A stretch of 49,009 bases of DNA, from positions 1-49,009 of the forward strand of contig CAOKRG010000013.1 in assembly GCA_948471095.1 (NCBI GenBank), written 5' to 3'. This document shows, in pieces, positions 30,752-39,086 of this stretch. The translations under genes were made by a program, and so were the position numbers. Position 1 is the first letter of the stretch; every line of letters starts with the position of its first letter. Origin of the DNA: an uncultured Oscillospiraceae bacterium. Its GTDB lineage: Bacteria; Bacillota; Clostridia; Oscillospirales; Acutalibacteraceae. The notes beneath the pieces were generated by a model. The model did not search any database, was not told the DNA's origin, and worked only from the letters and a program-made list of their open reading frames with translations.

Positions 30752-32092
30752 TCAGCCGTTCAGGCGCTCTTCCAGAGCCGCCTTCTGGTCCTCGTAGCCG
30801 GGCTTGCCCAAAAGGGCGAACATGTTCTTCTTATAGCTCTCCACCCCGGGTTGGTCGAAGGGGTTCACGCCCAGCAGGTAGCCGGAAATGGCGCAGGCCT
30901 TCTCAAAGAAATAGATGATCTGGCCCAAAGTGTCCTCGGAGAAGTCCGAAGCGTGGATGAGGATGTTGGGCACGCCGCCATCGCTGTGGGCCAGAACCGT
31001 GCCCTCCATGGCCTTCTGGTTGATATAAGCCATAGTGCGGCCCTCCAGGTAGTTGAGGCCGTCCACATTGGCCGGGTCGTTGCCCAAGGTTACCTGGTGC
31101 CGGGGCTCGTCGATGAGCACCACGGTCTCGAACAGCTGCCTGCGGCCGTCCTGGATATACTGGCCCATGGAGTGCAGGTCTGTGGAGAACACCACGCTGG
31201 CCGGGAACAGGCCCTTCTGGTCCTTGCCCTCGCTCTCGCCGTAAAGCTGCTTCCACCATTCGTTCATCATGGTATAGCAGGGCTCGTAGCTGACCATAAC
31301 CTCCACGGACTTTCCCTTGCGGTACAGAATGTTCCGGATGGCGGCGTATTTGTAGCAGTCATTTTCCTCCATATTTGTGCTGGTATAGGCCTTCATGGCC
31401 TTGCGGGCCCCGGCCATCAGGGCGTCGATGTCGCACCCGGCCACGGCGATGGGCAGCAGGCCCACGGCGGTAAGCACCGAATAGCGCCCGCCCACGTCAT
31501 CGGGCACCACAAAGGTCTCATAGCCCTCCGCGTCCGCCAGCTGCTTCAAGGTGCCCCGGGCCCGGTCCGTGGTGCAGAAGATGCGCTCCCGCGCGCCCTC
31601 CTTGCCGTACTTCTTCTCCAAAAGCTCCCGGAATACCCGGAAGGCGATGGCGGGCTCGGTGGTGGTGCCGGACTTGGAGATCATATTGATGGACACGTCC
31701 CTGCCCTCGCAGAGCGTGACCAGCTCCTGCAAAGAGGAGGAGCTGATGGAGTTCCCGGTAAAGTAGATGTCCGGGGTATCCTTGGGCAGGGCGTTGTACC
31801 GGTCGGACTTTAAAAACTCGATGGCCGCCCGGGCTCCCAGGTAGGAGCCGCCGATGCCGATGACGATGAACACGTCCGAGTTCTCCTTCACCCGCCGGGC
31901 CGCGGCCTGGATGCGGGCGAACTCCTCCTTGTCATAGTCCTCGGGCAGGGTGACCCAGCCCAAGAAGTCGCTGCCCGGGCCCTTGCCGGAGGCCAGCAGC
32001 TCCCCGGCGGCCTTGACCTGGGGGGCGATGGCCTGGTACTCGTGCTGGGAAATAAAGCCTTTTAAATACCTGTCGTCTAGTTTTAGCGGCAT
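30752..32092 (-). CDS. pgi: Glucose-6-phosphate isomerase
   Basis: Interconverts glucose-6-phosphate and fructose-6-phosphate in glycolysis and gluconeogenesis; 446 residues, the short Gram-positive type. Visible motifs are [27 protein letters not shown] (phosphate binding), [17 protein letters not shown], and the C-terminal [19 protein letters not shown] with the catalytic Lys region. The ATG at 32090-32092 has AAAGGAG eight bases upstream; a longer open frame upstream is leader sequence. It has its own promoter and precedes the small P-loop gene. Confidence 0.97.
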   Translation of the reverse strand: MPLKLDDRYLKGFISQHEYQAIAPQVKAAGELLASGKGPGSDFLGWVTLPEDYDKEEFARIQAAARRVKENSDVFIVIGIGGSYLGARAAIEFLKSDRYNALPKDTPDIYFTGNSISSSSLQELVTLCEGRDVSINMISKSGTTTEPAIAFRVFRELLEKKYGKEGARERIFCTTDRARGTLKQLADAEGYETFVVPDDVGGRYSVLTAVGLLPIAVAGCDIDALMAGARKAMKAYTSTNMEENDCYKYAAIRNILYRKGKSVEVMVSYEPCYTMMNEWWKQLYGESEGKDQKGLFPASVVFSTDLHSMGQYIQDGRRQLFETVVLIDEPRHQVTLGNDPANVDGLNYLEGRTMAYINQKAMEGTVLAHSDGGVPNILIHASDFSEDTLGQIIYFFEKACAISGYLLGVNPFDQPGVESYKKNMFALLGKPGYEDQKAALEERLNG

Positions 32093-32217
32093 TTTCAAAA
32101 CTCCTTTGCTCAAAACGGTTTCATTGGGGGGGGAAGCGGCCAAGGGGCGGGCTTTGGAAAGCGCGCGGAGCCGGCCCGTTCCGGCCGCCCGGGGCTTGCC
32201 CCTGCTTCGTTTCTTAT

Positions 32218-32246
32218 ATTTTACAATAATCCCCGCCGATTTGCAA
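32218..32246 (-). promoter_or_regulatory. SigA-type promoter of pgi
   Basis: On the minus strand TTGCAA (32241-32246) and TAAAAT (32218-32223) are 17 bases apart, giving a leader of about 115 bases with a GGGGC/GCCCC hairpin. Confidence 0.65.
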
Positions 32247-32288
32247 GGCAAGTTTCCAAAATGGCGGAAAAATCTTTCAGCCCCCGGC

Positions 32289-33422
32289 TCAGAGCCGCAG
32301 GAATCCCCCCAGCAGATACCGGAACGCCGAGGAGAAGGTCACCGCCTCCACGCTTCCGGCGGCGGTCAGGTCCACCCTTGCCGCCTCTTTGCCCCCCACG
32401 CTGTAAATGATGCGGCCGACCACGTCCCCCTCCTCCACCGGGGCGGTAAGCTTTTCCTTCCAGACAATGGACTCCTCCACCTGGCCGGCCTCGGAGGCCT
32501 TCATCAAAATCTCCGGCATGGCCCCGGCCCGGACCTCCACGGTCTCCTCCATGCCCCCCAGCACGGGCACGGGGGCAAGCTCCGGCGCTTCCGGCACCGT
32601 GACGGACCACCCGGCAAAGCCGTAGTCCAGCAGCGCCGCCGCGTCCTTAAAGCGGTCGTCCGTGCTGCCCGCGCCCAGCACCACGGCGATGAGCCGCAGG
32701 CCCCCCCGCTCCGCCGTGGCCGTGATGCAGCTGCCCGCCTGGGAGGTGGTGCCCGTCTTCAGCCCGGTAATGCCCTTGTAGCTGCGGATGAGCTTGTTGG
32801 TGTTCACCAGCTGGGTGGCCCCGTCCCGCACCGAGTCCATCCAGGTCAGGGTGTAATCTTTAATCTTCTCATACTTTATCAGCTCCCGGCTCATCAGCGC
32901 CACGTCGTAGGCGCTGGTCACGTGGCCCTCCTCGTCCAGGCCGTTGCAGTTTTTAAAGGTCGTCTCCTTCATGCCCAGGGCCGCCGCCTTCTCGTTCATC
33001 CGGGCCACGAAGGCCTCCTCGCTGCCCGCCACGTTCTCCGCCAGCACCACCGCCGCGTCGTTGGCGCTCATAATCACCGTGGCCTTAATCAGGTCGTCCA
33101 CGCTCATCTGCTCCCCCTCCTTGAGCCAGATGTCCGAGCCGCCCATGGAGGCCGCGTGGGCCGAGGCGGAAAGCTGGTCTTCCAGACTGAGCTTCCCCTG
33201 CTCCATGGCCTCGAAGGTCAGGCACAGGGTCATCACCTTGGTGATGGAGGCGCAGGCCCGCACCTCGTGGCTGTTCTTCTCAAAGAGCACCCGGCCGGTC
33301 CCGGCCTCCATCAGCACCGCCGCCGGGGCGGAGACCTCCAGCTCCTCCCCGTGGACCGTGAGCCCGGGCAGGCCCAGGGCCGCGGCCAGCAAAACCAGCA
33401 GAAGCGCGACTTTCTTTTTCAT
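32289..33422 (-). CDS. dacF: D-alanyl-D-alanine carboxypeptidase (low-molecular-weight PBP)
   Basis: Trims the terminal D-alanine from peptidoglycan pentapeptides outside the membrane; 377 residues. It has an N-terminal signal peptide ([20 protein letters not shown]), the active-site SITK (Ser59 to Lys62), the SAN motif near residue 119 and the KTG box (GLKTGTTS) near residue 225. A C-terminal beta-domain (DUF-PBP5_C) and an amphipathic end ([11 protein letters not shown]) for membrane attachment follow. The ATG at 33420-33422 has AGGAAGG upstream. DacF versus DacA type cannot be fixed; the symbol is the best guess. A mosaic repeat and a phage cassette lie upstream. Confidence 0.9.
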   Translation of the reverse strand: MKKKVALLLVLLAAALGLPGLTVHGEELEVSAPAAVLMEAGTGRVLFEKNSHEVRACASITKVMTLCLTFEAMEQGKLSLEDQLSASAHAASMGGSDIWLKEGEQMSVDDLIKATVIMSANDAAVVLAENVAGSEEAFVARMNEKAAALGMKETTFKNCNGLDEEGHVTSAYDVALMSRELIKYEKIKDYTLTWMDSVRDGATQLVNTNKLIRSYKGITGLKTGTTSQAGSCITATAERGGLRLIAVVLGAGSTDDRFKDAAALLDYGFAGWSVTVPEAPELAPVPVLGGMEETVEVRAGAMPEILMKASEAGQVEESIVWKEKLTAPVEEGDVVGRIIYSVGGKEAARVDLTAAGSVEAVTFSSAFRYLLGGFLRL

Positions 33423-33483
33423 ATGGCTACCATCCTTCCTAGGGTTTCGTTCTTATCTTCATATGTATGTACAGGCGGGCGCG

Positions 33484-33690
33484 CATAAGAACCTGTATTC
33501 ATACATTGTTCGGCCAATAAACGACCGGGATGCTTTGGTCGGGACAACGTCCCGAAGAGGGGCCTACGGCCCTGTAAAAGAATGTATTGGCCTCCGGCGG
33601 CTTAGGGGCTTTGCCCCTAAGAACCCTACCAGGGGCCGCGACTTCGCGCAGCGAAGGTCGACGCACCTGGACCGCGCACATTGCTCACCG
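33484..33690. repeat. Mosaic hairpin repeat, copy 8 (minimal form)
   Basis: This copy shows the uninterrupted core: CCTCCGGCGG, then CTTAGGGGC/GCCCCTAAG with loop TTT (33601-33621), then AACCCTACCAGGGG. The next palindrome, CCAGGGG/CCTGG, has a hairpin CGACTTCGC/GCGAAGGTCG loop GCA (33639-33660) where other copies have CCTAAC. An AAGAACCTGTATTCATA end lies at 33487-33503. Confidence 0.8.
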
Positions 33691-33734
33691 TTAGCTGAGT
33701 GATAATTCTTCACAGCTTATATAGGAAACACACT

Positions 33735-33833
33735 TAATAATCGGTAGGCACCGATTTTTAAGCTGGGCAGCTATGCTGCCTGGTTCAAAAGAGGCATTCT
33801 ACCTCTTTTGAACTGTGTTAACTATAAAACAAA
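33735..33833. repeat. Hairpin array left of the baseplate genes
   Basis: Three hairpins in a row: ATCGGT/ACCGAT, GGCAGC/GCTGCC loop TAT, and TTCAAAAGAGG/CCTCTTTTGAA, then CTGTGTTAACTATAAAACA. The last two hairpins and the TTAACTATAAA tail are matched, inverted, at 37566-37665 on the other side of the baseplate genes. The area is A+T-rich compared with its neighbours. Confidence 0.65.
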
Positions 33834-33867
33834 AGATGGGCTCCCCGCCAAAGGCGAAGGCCCATCT
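33834..33867 (-). terminator. Terminator of the phage-derived operon
   Basis: AGATGGGC pairs with GCCCATCT and is followed on the minus strand by TTTGTTTTATAG. It lies 27 bases past the stop of the last baseplate gene. Confidence 0.82.
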
Positions 33868-33893
33868 CTGCGCTGTGTCTATTCTGCGGCGCT

Positions 33894-34355
33894 TTATTGC
33901 GCCTCTATCTCCCATTCCAGGTGGGAGGGCAGCAGCCGGTCCAGCATCCGCCGGGCCTCCTGGGCCGTTACGCCCTGGTATTCTTCCACGGCCACCAGCA
34001 GCTTCCCGCCCTCTTCCCGAACGCTCCCCTTCACGCCCGCCGCGGCCAGCAGGCCCCGCATGGCGGCCAAATTGGCGGGCCGGTTCCAGGCGGAGAAGGC
34101 CTGGCGCAGGGCCTCCCGCCGCTCTTCCAGGCTGGCCGTAGAGCCCTGGGGCCGCAGCAGCAGCTCCCAGCCCTCCAGGCGCTCCGCCGGGGCGCTGGCC
34201 AGGAAGAGCCCCGCTTCCAGCTCCGCCAGGGCGGCTTCTGCCTGGTCCAGGCCCGCCTCATAGGCGTCCGCCTCCCAGTCCACCGGCGAGCTGCCCGTCA
34301 GCCGGTAAATGCCCGTGGCCTCCAGCAGCCGCCGGATGTTTTCGCCCCCGCTCAT
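33894..34355 (-). CDS. Phage tail protein, Mu gp48-like (DUF2313)
   Basis: A 153-residue protein of the DUF2313/Mu gp48/PBSX XkdU kind, which caps the baseplate next to the J-like protein. It begins MSGGENIRRLLEATGIY and has the family's Leu/Ala-rich helices (LDQAEAALAELEAGLFLASA), LEERREALRQAFSAW and a C-terminal LLPSHLEWEIEAQ. The ATG at 34353-34355 overlaps the previous stop as ATGA; the open frame runs farther upstream but inside that gene. It is the last gene of the cassette: no tail fibre, chaperone or lysis gene follows, only a terminator. Confidence 0.85.
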   Translation of the reverse strand: MSGGENIRRLLEATGIYRLTGSSPVDWEADAYEAGLDQAEAALAELEAGLFLASAPAERLEGWELLLRPQGSTASLEERREALRQAFSAWNRPANLAAMRGLLAAAGVKGSVREEGGKLLVAVEEYQGVTAQEARRMLDRLLPSHLEWEIEAQ

Positions 34356-35413
34356 GCGCCGTTCCCCAGGGCCACGCTGCCCAGCGTTGGGATGACTCCC
34401 GCCGCCGCGGGCACGTCCTTGGTCACCGCCGCGAAGGTCACGCCGCACACCGCCGGGTCCTCCAAAATCACCCGGCTCAGGTCCCCCAGATACACCGGGT
34501 CCCCTACCTGCCGCTGGCCGAACCACTCCGCCAGGGCCTCCTTGGCCCGGGCTTCGGCCTGGGCGTGCGCCGCGCCGGGCCGGGTTTTTAGAAAGCCGCC
34601 GACGTTCACCTTTTTGGCCGTCGCCGCTTTTACGGAAACCGTCACGCCCACTTCCCGCAAGGCTTCCATCTCCTGGCCCAGGCTGTCCAGCAGCTCCTGC
34701 CCGGGCGCGGCCCCCTGGCCCCACACATAGACGCTCACCGTGCCCGGCCCGTCCTCCCGGGGCACGGTCTGGGCCGAGGCCACCTCCGGATGGCCCAGGG
34801 CCAGTTCCTCATAGTAGGCGGCGTTGCCGCACTGGACCACCCGGCCGTAAGCCGCCAGAAGCCGGCGGCGGTAGGGCTCGTCCTCCTCCCGGTCCGCGCC
34901 GCCGGTAAAGGCCTGCTGGTTCGTCACCGTGTTCAGGCCCGTCTGGGCGGTCACCAGCGTGCCGATGCGCCCCGCCGCCGCGTTGCCCCCGCCGCCGGCC
35001 TCCACGGCCTGGGCGGGCACGTCCACGCTGGCCTGCCCCGCCGGGAGGACTGCTTCCTCTGTGGTCTCATACTCCACGGCCTCATCCCCCGCCGTGGCGC
35101 ACAGGGTCCCCTTGGGAATGGCCAGGTCCCGCTCCAGCGGAATGTACCGGGAAAAGGTCAGCGTCCCCCGGGCCCGCAGCGCGCCCAGGCGCTCCACGCC
35201 CCGCTGGGCCCCGTGCAGGTCCAGCTGGTCCCCGCAGGCGGTCTGGGGAAAGGCCTGCCGTTCCAGCCAGTCCGTCCGGGCCTGCAGCCGGTACAGCTCC
35301 CCGGCCAAAATCTGCAGCCGCAGGCCCGCGTCCGAAACGTCCTCCGGCGGGCTCCCGCTTTTTTCCTCATATTTCTCCCGCATCCGCCGCAAAATCGCCT
35401 CATAGCTCTCCAA
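34352..35413 (-). CDS. Baseplate J-like protein (Mu gp47 / XkdT)
   Basis: A 353-residue wedge protein of contractile-phage baseplates. Seen are the N-terminal YEAILRRMREKYEEKSGSPP and LERQAFPQTACGDQLDLHGAQ, the LTFSRYIPLERDLAIPKGTL beta region, and the GGADREEDEPYRRRLLAAYG segment typical of the J family, then a repeated alpha/beta C-terminal half. Length and motifs are normal, with no frameshift. It overlaps the gp46-like gene by 14 bases and the gp48-like gene by four. In a phage it would form the outer baseplate ring; no sheath or tube genes are in this cluster. Confidence 0.93.
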   Translation of the reverse strand: MESYEAILRRMREKYEEKSGSPPEDVSDAGLRLQILAGELYRLQARTDWLERQAFPQTACGDQLDLHGAQRGVERLGALRARGTLTFSRYIPLERDLAIPKGTLCATAGDEAVEYETTEEAVLPAGQASVDVPAQAVEAGGGGNAAAGRIGTLVTAQTGLNTVTNQQAFTGGADREEDEPYRRRLLAAYGRVVQCGNAAYYEELALGHPEVASAQTVPREDGPGTVSVYVWGQGAAPGQELLDSLGQEMEALREVGVTVSVKAATAKKVNVGGFLKTRPGAAHAQAEARAKEALAEWFGQRQVGDPVYLGDLSRVILEDPAVCGVTFAAVTKDVPAAAGVIPTLGSVALGNGA

Positions 35414-35732
35414 GCTCGATCTCCCCCTCTCCCAAAGGCGTGGCGATGTGAAAGGCCAGCCCGCCGTCCGTCATCCGCGCCGAGACGGCCCGCACGCCCC
35501 GCAGGCCCAAAAGGGCCTCGTTGGCCAGGGCCAGGGCCCGGTCCTCCGCCCGGTCCTCCTGGGGGCTCCACTGTCCCAGGCCGCTGCCCAGCTCCCGGTT
35601 ATAGGGCAGCGACCCCCGCCGGAGGGTCAGCCGCAGCCGGGCATACTGCAAAAGCTCTTCCAGCCCCTCCACGGTTTCCGGCAGGCCGGTGGGGCCCAGC
35701 ACATAGCCGCCGTTTTCCACCTTCACGTCCAT
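35400..35732 (-). CDS. Baseplate protein, Mu gp46-like (XkdS / DUF2634-type)
   Basis: A 110-residue protein (MDVKVENGGYVLGPTGLPET, then LRLTLRRGSLPYNRELGSGL, RALALANEALLGLRGVRAV). This pattern fits the small gp25/gp46-type wedge protein found just before the J protein in Mu- and PBSX-like clusters. The ATG at 35730-35732 overlaps the previous stop, so translation is coupled; a longer frame upstream lies within that gene. Family assignment relies on pattern plus position. Confidence 0.82.
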   Translation of the reverse strand: MDVKVENGGYVLGPTGLPETVEGLEELLQYARLRLTLRRGSLPYNRELGSGLGQWSPQEDRAEDRALALANEALLGLRGVRAVSARMTDGGLAFHIATPLGEGEIELGEL

Positions 35733-36061
35733 CAGCCCGCCTCCTTTGGGGGGAAGCTCTGGCCGTTGACCACCACCGTGCCGTCCCGCTTGAGCAGGAT
35801 CTCCGCGCCCCCCGCCGAGTAGAGCCGCACCTCGCCGGGCAGCAGGCTCTGGTCCGGGGCGCTGCATAGGCCCGCGCAGTAGCCGTCCAGCATCACCGCC
35901 CGGCCCCCGGCCTCGGCCGCGCTGGAAAACCCATAGGGCAGCAGCTGCTCCGGCCTCTCATACCGGTTCTCCCCCTGGACGGCAAAGGCCTCCCCGTCCT
36001 CCACCAGGCCGCTGCGCAGCCGCACGCCGCCCTCATCCGCCAATTTCCGGGTCAGCCACAT
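35732..36061 (-). CDS. Baseplate spike-type protein, Mu gp45-like
   Basis: A 109-residue protein with the beta-strand repeats of Mu gp45/gpV-type spikes: AVMLDGYCAGLCSAPDQSLL, GEVRLYSAGGAEILLKRDGT, VVVNGQSFPPKEAG. It starts inside the end of the hub gene (overlap 29 bases). PBSX has XkdR (DUF2577) in this position, which is the alternative. It is shorter than Mu gp45 (about 200 residues), so only the core spike strands are present. Confidence 0.75.
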   Translation of the reverse strand: MWLTRKLADEGGVRLRSGLVEDGEAFAVQGENRYERPEQLLPYGFSSAAEAGGRAVMLDGYCAGLCSAPDQSLLPGEVRLYSAGGAEILLKRDGTVVVNGQSFPPKEAG

Positions 36062-36947
36062 CCGCCGCCCCTCCTTTCTCCAAAACCAGCCGGGTCCGCT
36101 CCCCGTTTTTATCCCGGTAATAGGAGGCCCGCAGCACCGGGCAGTCCTCGTACCGCCCCGCCAGGGGGACCGCCACGCTGGCCAGGCCCCGGGCGGGCCA
36201 CCAGCTCCCCGCGCAGATCACGGTGAGCCGGAAGCTCTCCCGCTCCGCCTCTTCCAACAGCTGCCGGGGCCGGGCCCCGTTCTCCATGCTCAGGTACCGC
36301 CGCCGGGGGATTCCCCCCTCGCCGCCGCTGTACAGGGTATCATATCCGCCCAGGCAGCCCTGCTTCCACACGGCGCTCAGCCGCTTGCAGGGCAGCTGGG
36401 CAACCTCCGCCGAGACCACCTGCCCCAGTTCCAGCCGTTCGGACTCCCGGCCCTCCCAGCGCACCGCGCCCTCGAAGTCCACATAGGGCTCCGTGCCGAA
36501 GTAGTCCCGGCAGAAGCCCGCCAGCACCGCCCAGCAGGAGGTCCCCTTCGGGATGAAGAGCTCTCCCGCCGCCGGTTGTCCTCCTCCCGCGGCCCGCAGG
36601 CCCAGGGGCTCCAGCAGCCGCCGGCCCAGAGCCTCCCAGGAGGGGCGCTTTATGGTCCCGGGCTCCGCCTCGTTATCCAGCAGCAGGGCCTCCCGGCTCC
36701 GGCACACCAGCTCCACCGAAAGCCCCGAGGCGGCCAGCCGGGTGTTCTGCTCGTCCACAATGCCCCGAAACACGCCCGTTCCGTCCCGGTATATCAAAAC
36801 CTCCAAAAGCTCCGGCCAAATCCGGTCCGCGGGGAACACCGCCTTCAGCTGGTCCGCCGGGGCGTCCCGGTCATAGGAGAGCGCCGCCTCCTCCGGATCT
36901 CCCAGCAGCATCTGGCTGCCGTCCCGCAATGTGCCCCAATAGGTCAT
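36033..36947 (-). CDS. Baseplate hub protein, Mu gp44 / XkdQ-like
   Basis: A 304-residue hub protein. Features: DQLKAVFPADRIWPELLEVL, then YRDGTGVFRGIVDEQNTRLA, LSVELVCRSREALLLDNEA, IPKGTSCWAVLAGFCRDYFG and a C-terminal YYRDKNGERTRLVLEKGG, which follow the order of the gpD/gp44-type hub fold. The ATG at 36945-36947 overlaps the preceding stop as ATGA. The frame is open farther upstream but within the LysM gene. Family membership is inferred from pattern and position between the LysM and spike genes. Confidence 0.82.
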   Translation of the reverse strand: MTYWGTLRDGSQMLLGDPEEAALSYDRDAPADQLKAVFPADRIWPELLEVLIYRDGTGVFRGIVDEQNTRLAASGLSVELVCRSREALLLDNEAEPGTIKRPSWEALGRRLLEPLGLRAAGGGQPAAGELFIPKGTSCWAVLAGFCRDYFGTEPYVDFEGAVRWEGRESERLELGQVVSAEVAQLPCKRLSAVWKQGCLGGYDTLYSGGEGGIPRRRYLSMENGARPRQLLEEAERESFRLTVICAGSWWPARGLASVAVPLAGRYEDCPVLRASYYRDKNGERTRLVLEKGGAADVADPEIGG

Positions 36948-37459
36948 GGGGAACGCACCTCCTCTCCCTCTCTTAGGTCCGCAATGTCCCGAATGTGCGG
37001 GTTCGCCCGGCGCAGGGCCTCCATGTCCCAGCCGTAGCGCCAGGCGTAGTCCCACAGGCTCTCTCCCGCGGCGGCCTTGTGGACGCCCTGGCCCCGGTAG
37101 GCCTCCCCGGCCTTGTGCTCGGTAAAGCCGAAGCCGTACTTCACCAGGTCCTTCCCCGGCTCGCCCAGCAGCTTCAGGCTGTCCATCACCGCCCAAAAGG
37201 GCTCCTGGCCGGGCAGCTGCAGGCTTCCCGGCCCGCCCTGGGCGAAGAGGGCCTCCAGCTCCCTCCACTGCTCCATGGCGTCCGGCCCGGTAAACCAGCC
37301 CTGCCCCGTGACCCGCCGCTTTTTTGGGCCCAGGTCCACGGTTTTGCCCGGGGCGAAGGGCAGCAGGGCCTCCTTCACGTTCCGCTGGCACTCCACGTTC
37401 AGCTGGGTGGGGTTCACCCGCCAGGTAAACCCCCGAAAGCGCATGGCCATCCAGTTCAT
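36944..37459 (-). CDS. Tail protein with C-terminal LysM (XkdP / Mu gp43-like)
   Basis: A 171-residue protein with an N-terminal MRFRGFTWRVNPTQLNVECQ strand block, FWAVMDSLKLLGEPGKDLVK, and a C-terminal LysM (AGESLWDYAWRYGWDMEALR, then RANPHIRDIADLREGEEV) that may touch peptidoglycan. This domain order is that of XkdP-like tail proteins, encoded in phages just after the tape measure gene. Here no tape measure precedes it; instead there is a 27-codon frame and a hairpin array. The ATG at 37457-37459 has only a weak purine-rich site upstream. Confidence 0.85.
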   Translation of the reverse strand: MNWMAMRFRGFTWRVNPTQLNVECQRNVKEALLPFAPGKTVDLGPKKRRVTGQGWFTGPDAMEQWRELEALFAQGGPGSLQLPGQEPFWAVMDSLKLLGEPGKDLVKYGFGFTEHKAGEAYRGQGVHKAAAGESLWDYAWRYGWDMEALRRANPHIRDIADLREGEEVRSP

Positions 37460-37472
37460 AGCGCGCCCCCGC

Positions 37473-37556
37473 TCACAGCGCGCCGGGGTAGCGGCGGCTG
37501 TCCCGCTCGATCTCCCGGCTCAGTTCTTCCGCCCGTTCCATACTCTCCACGGTCAT
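37473..37556 (-). CDS. Very small frame in the tail-gene gap
   Basis: MTVESMERAEELSREIERDS followed by seven residues and a stop (27 codons). AGGAGG lies one base from the ATG but seven bases from a GTG two codons inside, so the GTG at 37548-37550 is the better start. The Arg-Asp-Ser-Arg-Arg-Tyr ending resembles short helical tail accessory proteins of contractile phages, remembered rather than checked. It may be real or a remnant of a larger lost gene. Confidence 0.4.
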   Translation of the reverse strand: MTVESMERAEELSREIERDSRRYPGAL

Positions 37557-37565
37557 TCCTCCTCT

Positions 37566-37652
37566 GCTTTATAGTTAATTAAGTTCAAAAGGTTCTTTTG
37601 AACGAGGCGGCAAAGCCGCCTAACTTTAGAGCTGACTTTGTCAGTTCTAAAG
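37566..37652. repeat. Hairpin array right of the baseplate genes
   Basis: In order: TTTATAGTTAATTAAG, TTCAAAAG/CTTTTGAA (37585-37603), AGGCGGC/GCCGCCT loop AAA, and CTTTAGAG-type outer stem with GCTGAC/GTCAGT loop TTT. Inverted, this repeats the order at 33770-33833. It is the one noncoding, A+T-rich interval inside an otherwise overlapping operon, exactly where sheath, tube and tape-measure genes would be. Confidence 0.65.
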
Positions 37653-38318
37653 TCAATTTACTATAGTTTCCGACTGAAACACCCCCGCTCCGTTTCCGGA
37701 GAGGCTCTTCCACCGGCAGTTCCGGTAGACCTCCGGCCTGCCCGCCAGCTGGGCGGAGAAGCCGTCCGCCAGGGCCTGGGCCCCGGCGCCCAGGCCTTGC
37801 AGCTCCACGGTATACACCCGGCCTCCGCTGTAGGCAAAGGGCTCCTCCTCGCCCACGGCCACCAGGGCCTTGCCGGCCTCCCCGGCGCTCAGCTTCCAGC
37901 CGGAGACTTGATACTCCCGGCCATTGAGCAGCACCGGGAAACGCCCGGCTACCGCGCCCCCTCCCTCTTGGAAGGTCACGGTCAGCCCGGCGGAAACCAC
38001 GCCCAGCGCTTTGTCAACCGCCGCCGCGCCCCGCTCCACCGAGGCCTGAGGATACCGGGCCAGCGCCCGCTCCGCCAGGGTTTCCAGCAGAGGGTCCGCC
38101 CTGCCCCCGCCCCAGCCCTGGGGCAGGTACAGGGTAAAGCCCAGCTTGGCCTCCCAGCCCTCCCCGGCTGTGGACTCCTTCAAAACCCGGCCCACCGCCA
38201 CTGGCCGGGCAAGCCTCCGGGAGGCGGGCTCCATGGCGTACGCCTCCCGGAAGTCCGCCTGGGGCGCGGCCTCCCGAAAGTCCGCCAGCAGCGCCGCCAG
38301 CGCCTCACTCGCCCTCAT
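37653..38318 (-). CDS. Tail-completion-like protein with extra C-terminal domain
   Basis: 221 residues. The first half (MRASEALAALLADFREAAPQ, RLARPVAVGRVLKESTAGEG, LGFTLYLPQGWGGGRADPLL) looks like a head-tail completion or tail-terminator protein of the XkdJ place in the order. The second half (FPVLLNGREYQVSGWKLSAG, EPFAYSGGRVYTVELQGL, YRNCRWKSLSGNGAGVFQSE) is a separate beta-rich domain that may be a tube-like unit, so this could be a fusion. The ATG at 38316-38318 has GGAGG seven bases upstream and overlaps the previous gene. No firm family name is claimed. Confidence 0.6.
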   Translation of the reverse strand: MRASEALAALLADFREAAPQADFREAYAMEPASRRLARPVAVGRVLKESTAGEGWEAKLGFTLYLPQGWGGGRADPLLETLAERALARYPQASVERGAAAVDKALGVVSAGLTVTFQEGGGAVAGRFPVLLNGREYQVSGWKLSAGEAGKALVAVGEEEPFAYSGGRVYTVELQGLGAGAQALADGFSAQLAGRPEVYRNCRWKSLSGNGAGVFQSETIVN

Positions 38319-38634
38319 GCTCCGGCCTCCTCTCCATCACCAGCCGCAGGCCCAGCCTCATGGGGCCCAGGGCCAAGGGCTCTGCCCCCAGCACCGTATA
38401 TTCCACCCCGTCCTGTTCCAGCACGTCCCCGGGCTGGGCCGAGTCCAGCCCGCCCGTAAACACATAGAGGGGCCGGCACAGCTCCCCCGTTTCATGGGGC
38501 AGGCCGCTGGCATAGTCCCCGGCCTGGGCCTTTCGACGCACCACCGCGCCCCGGCAGGGGGTTTTCGTTCCGTCCGCGCCGGTCAGCACCGCCCGGCCCA
38601 GCAGGCGGTATAGATTCTTCGAACAGTCCCTCAC
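38305..38634 (-). CDS. Phage head-tail joining-type protein
   Basis: A 109-residue protein with a small beta-barrel look (PCRGAVVRRKAQAGDYASGL, LCRPLYVFTGGLDSAQPGDV, YTVLGAEPLALGPMRLGLRL), which fits head-closure or joining proteins near XkdH/I. It starts with GTG at 38632-38634 and has AGGAGG upstream. It overlaps the tail-completion gene by 14 bases. Assignment is by size, position and fold impression. Confidence 0.6.
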   Translation of the reverse strand: MRDCSKNLYRLLGRAVLTGADGTKTPCRGAVVRRKAQAGDYASGLPHETGELCRPLYVFTGGLDSAQPGDVLEQDGVEYTVLGAEPLALGPMRLGLRLVMERRPEHEGE

Positions 38635-38646
38635 AGCCTCCTCCTT

Positions 38647-39018
38647 TCAGGCCCGGCCAAAGTAAAAGCCCTCCTGGGCCAAAAAGCGGCCGCAGGCCCT
38701 GCGCTTTTCCGCGCGGAGGGAGGCCGCGTGGCGGGCCCGGTCTCCCAGCTCCACCTTCAGCTCCGGCGAGGCCACCGCCTCCGGCCCGGCGGACTGGTCC
38801 AGCAGCGCCAGCTGGTAAAAGGCCTCCGCCGCTGCCAGGCTCTCCGCCTTTGCGGCGGCGGACGCGGGGGCGTCCGGCCTGGCCCGCTCCAGCACCCAGT
38901 CCGCGCACTCCTGGCACAGGGCCCTGCACAGGGCGTCCCGCTGGGGCTCCCCTCCGTCCAGGGCCTCGCCGCTGTAGAGCTGAAATTTCTTCATCACATT
39001 TTCCTGGCTGATCTCCAC
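38647..39018 (-). CDS. Phage head-tail connector-type protein
   Basis: A 123-residue mostly helical protein (EPQRDALCRALCQECADWVL, AAAKAESLAAAEAFYQLALL, ELKVELGDRARHAASLRAEK), the size and helical pattern of head-completion adaptor proteins that follow the capsid gene. It starts with GTG at 39016-39018, six bases after AAGGAG. No specific family is recognised. Confidence 0.6.
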   Translation of the reverse strand: MEISQENVMKKFQLYSGEALDGGEPQRDALCRALCQECADWVLERARPDAPASAAAKAESLAAAEAFYQLALLDQSAGPEAVASPELKVELGDRARHAASLRAEKRRACGRFLAQEGFYFGRA

Positions 39019-39086
39019 AAAAAACTCCTTCCCGCCGGTCCGTCCGGCTGTCCTGGCGTTCCCTGCGCCGGTCCGCGGGCCCCGGC

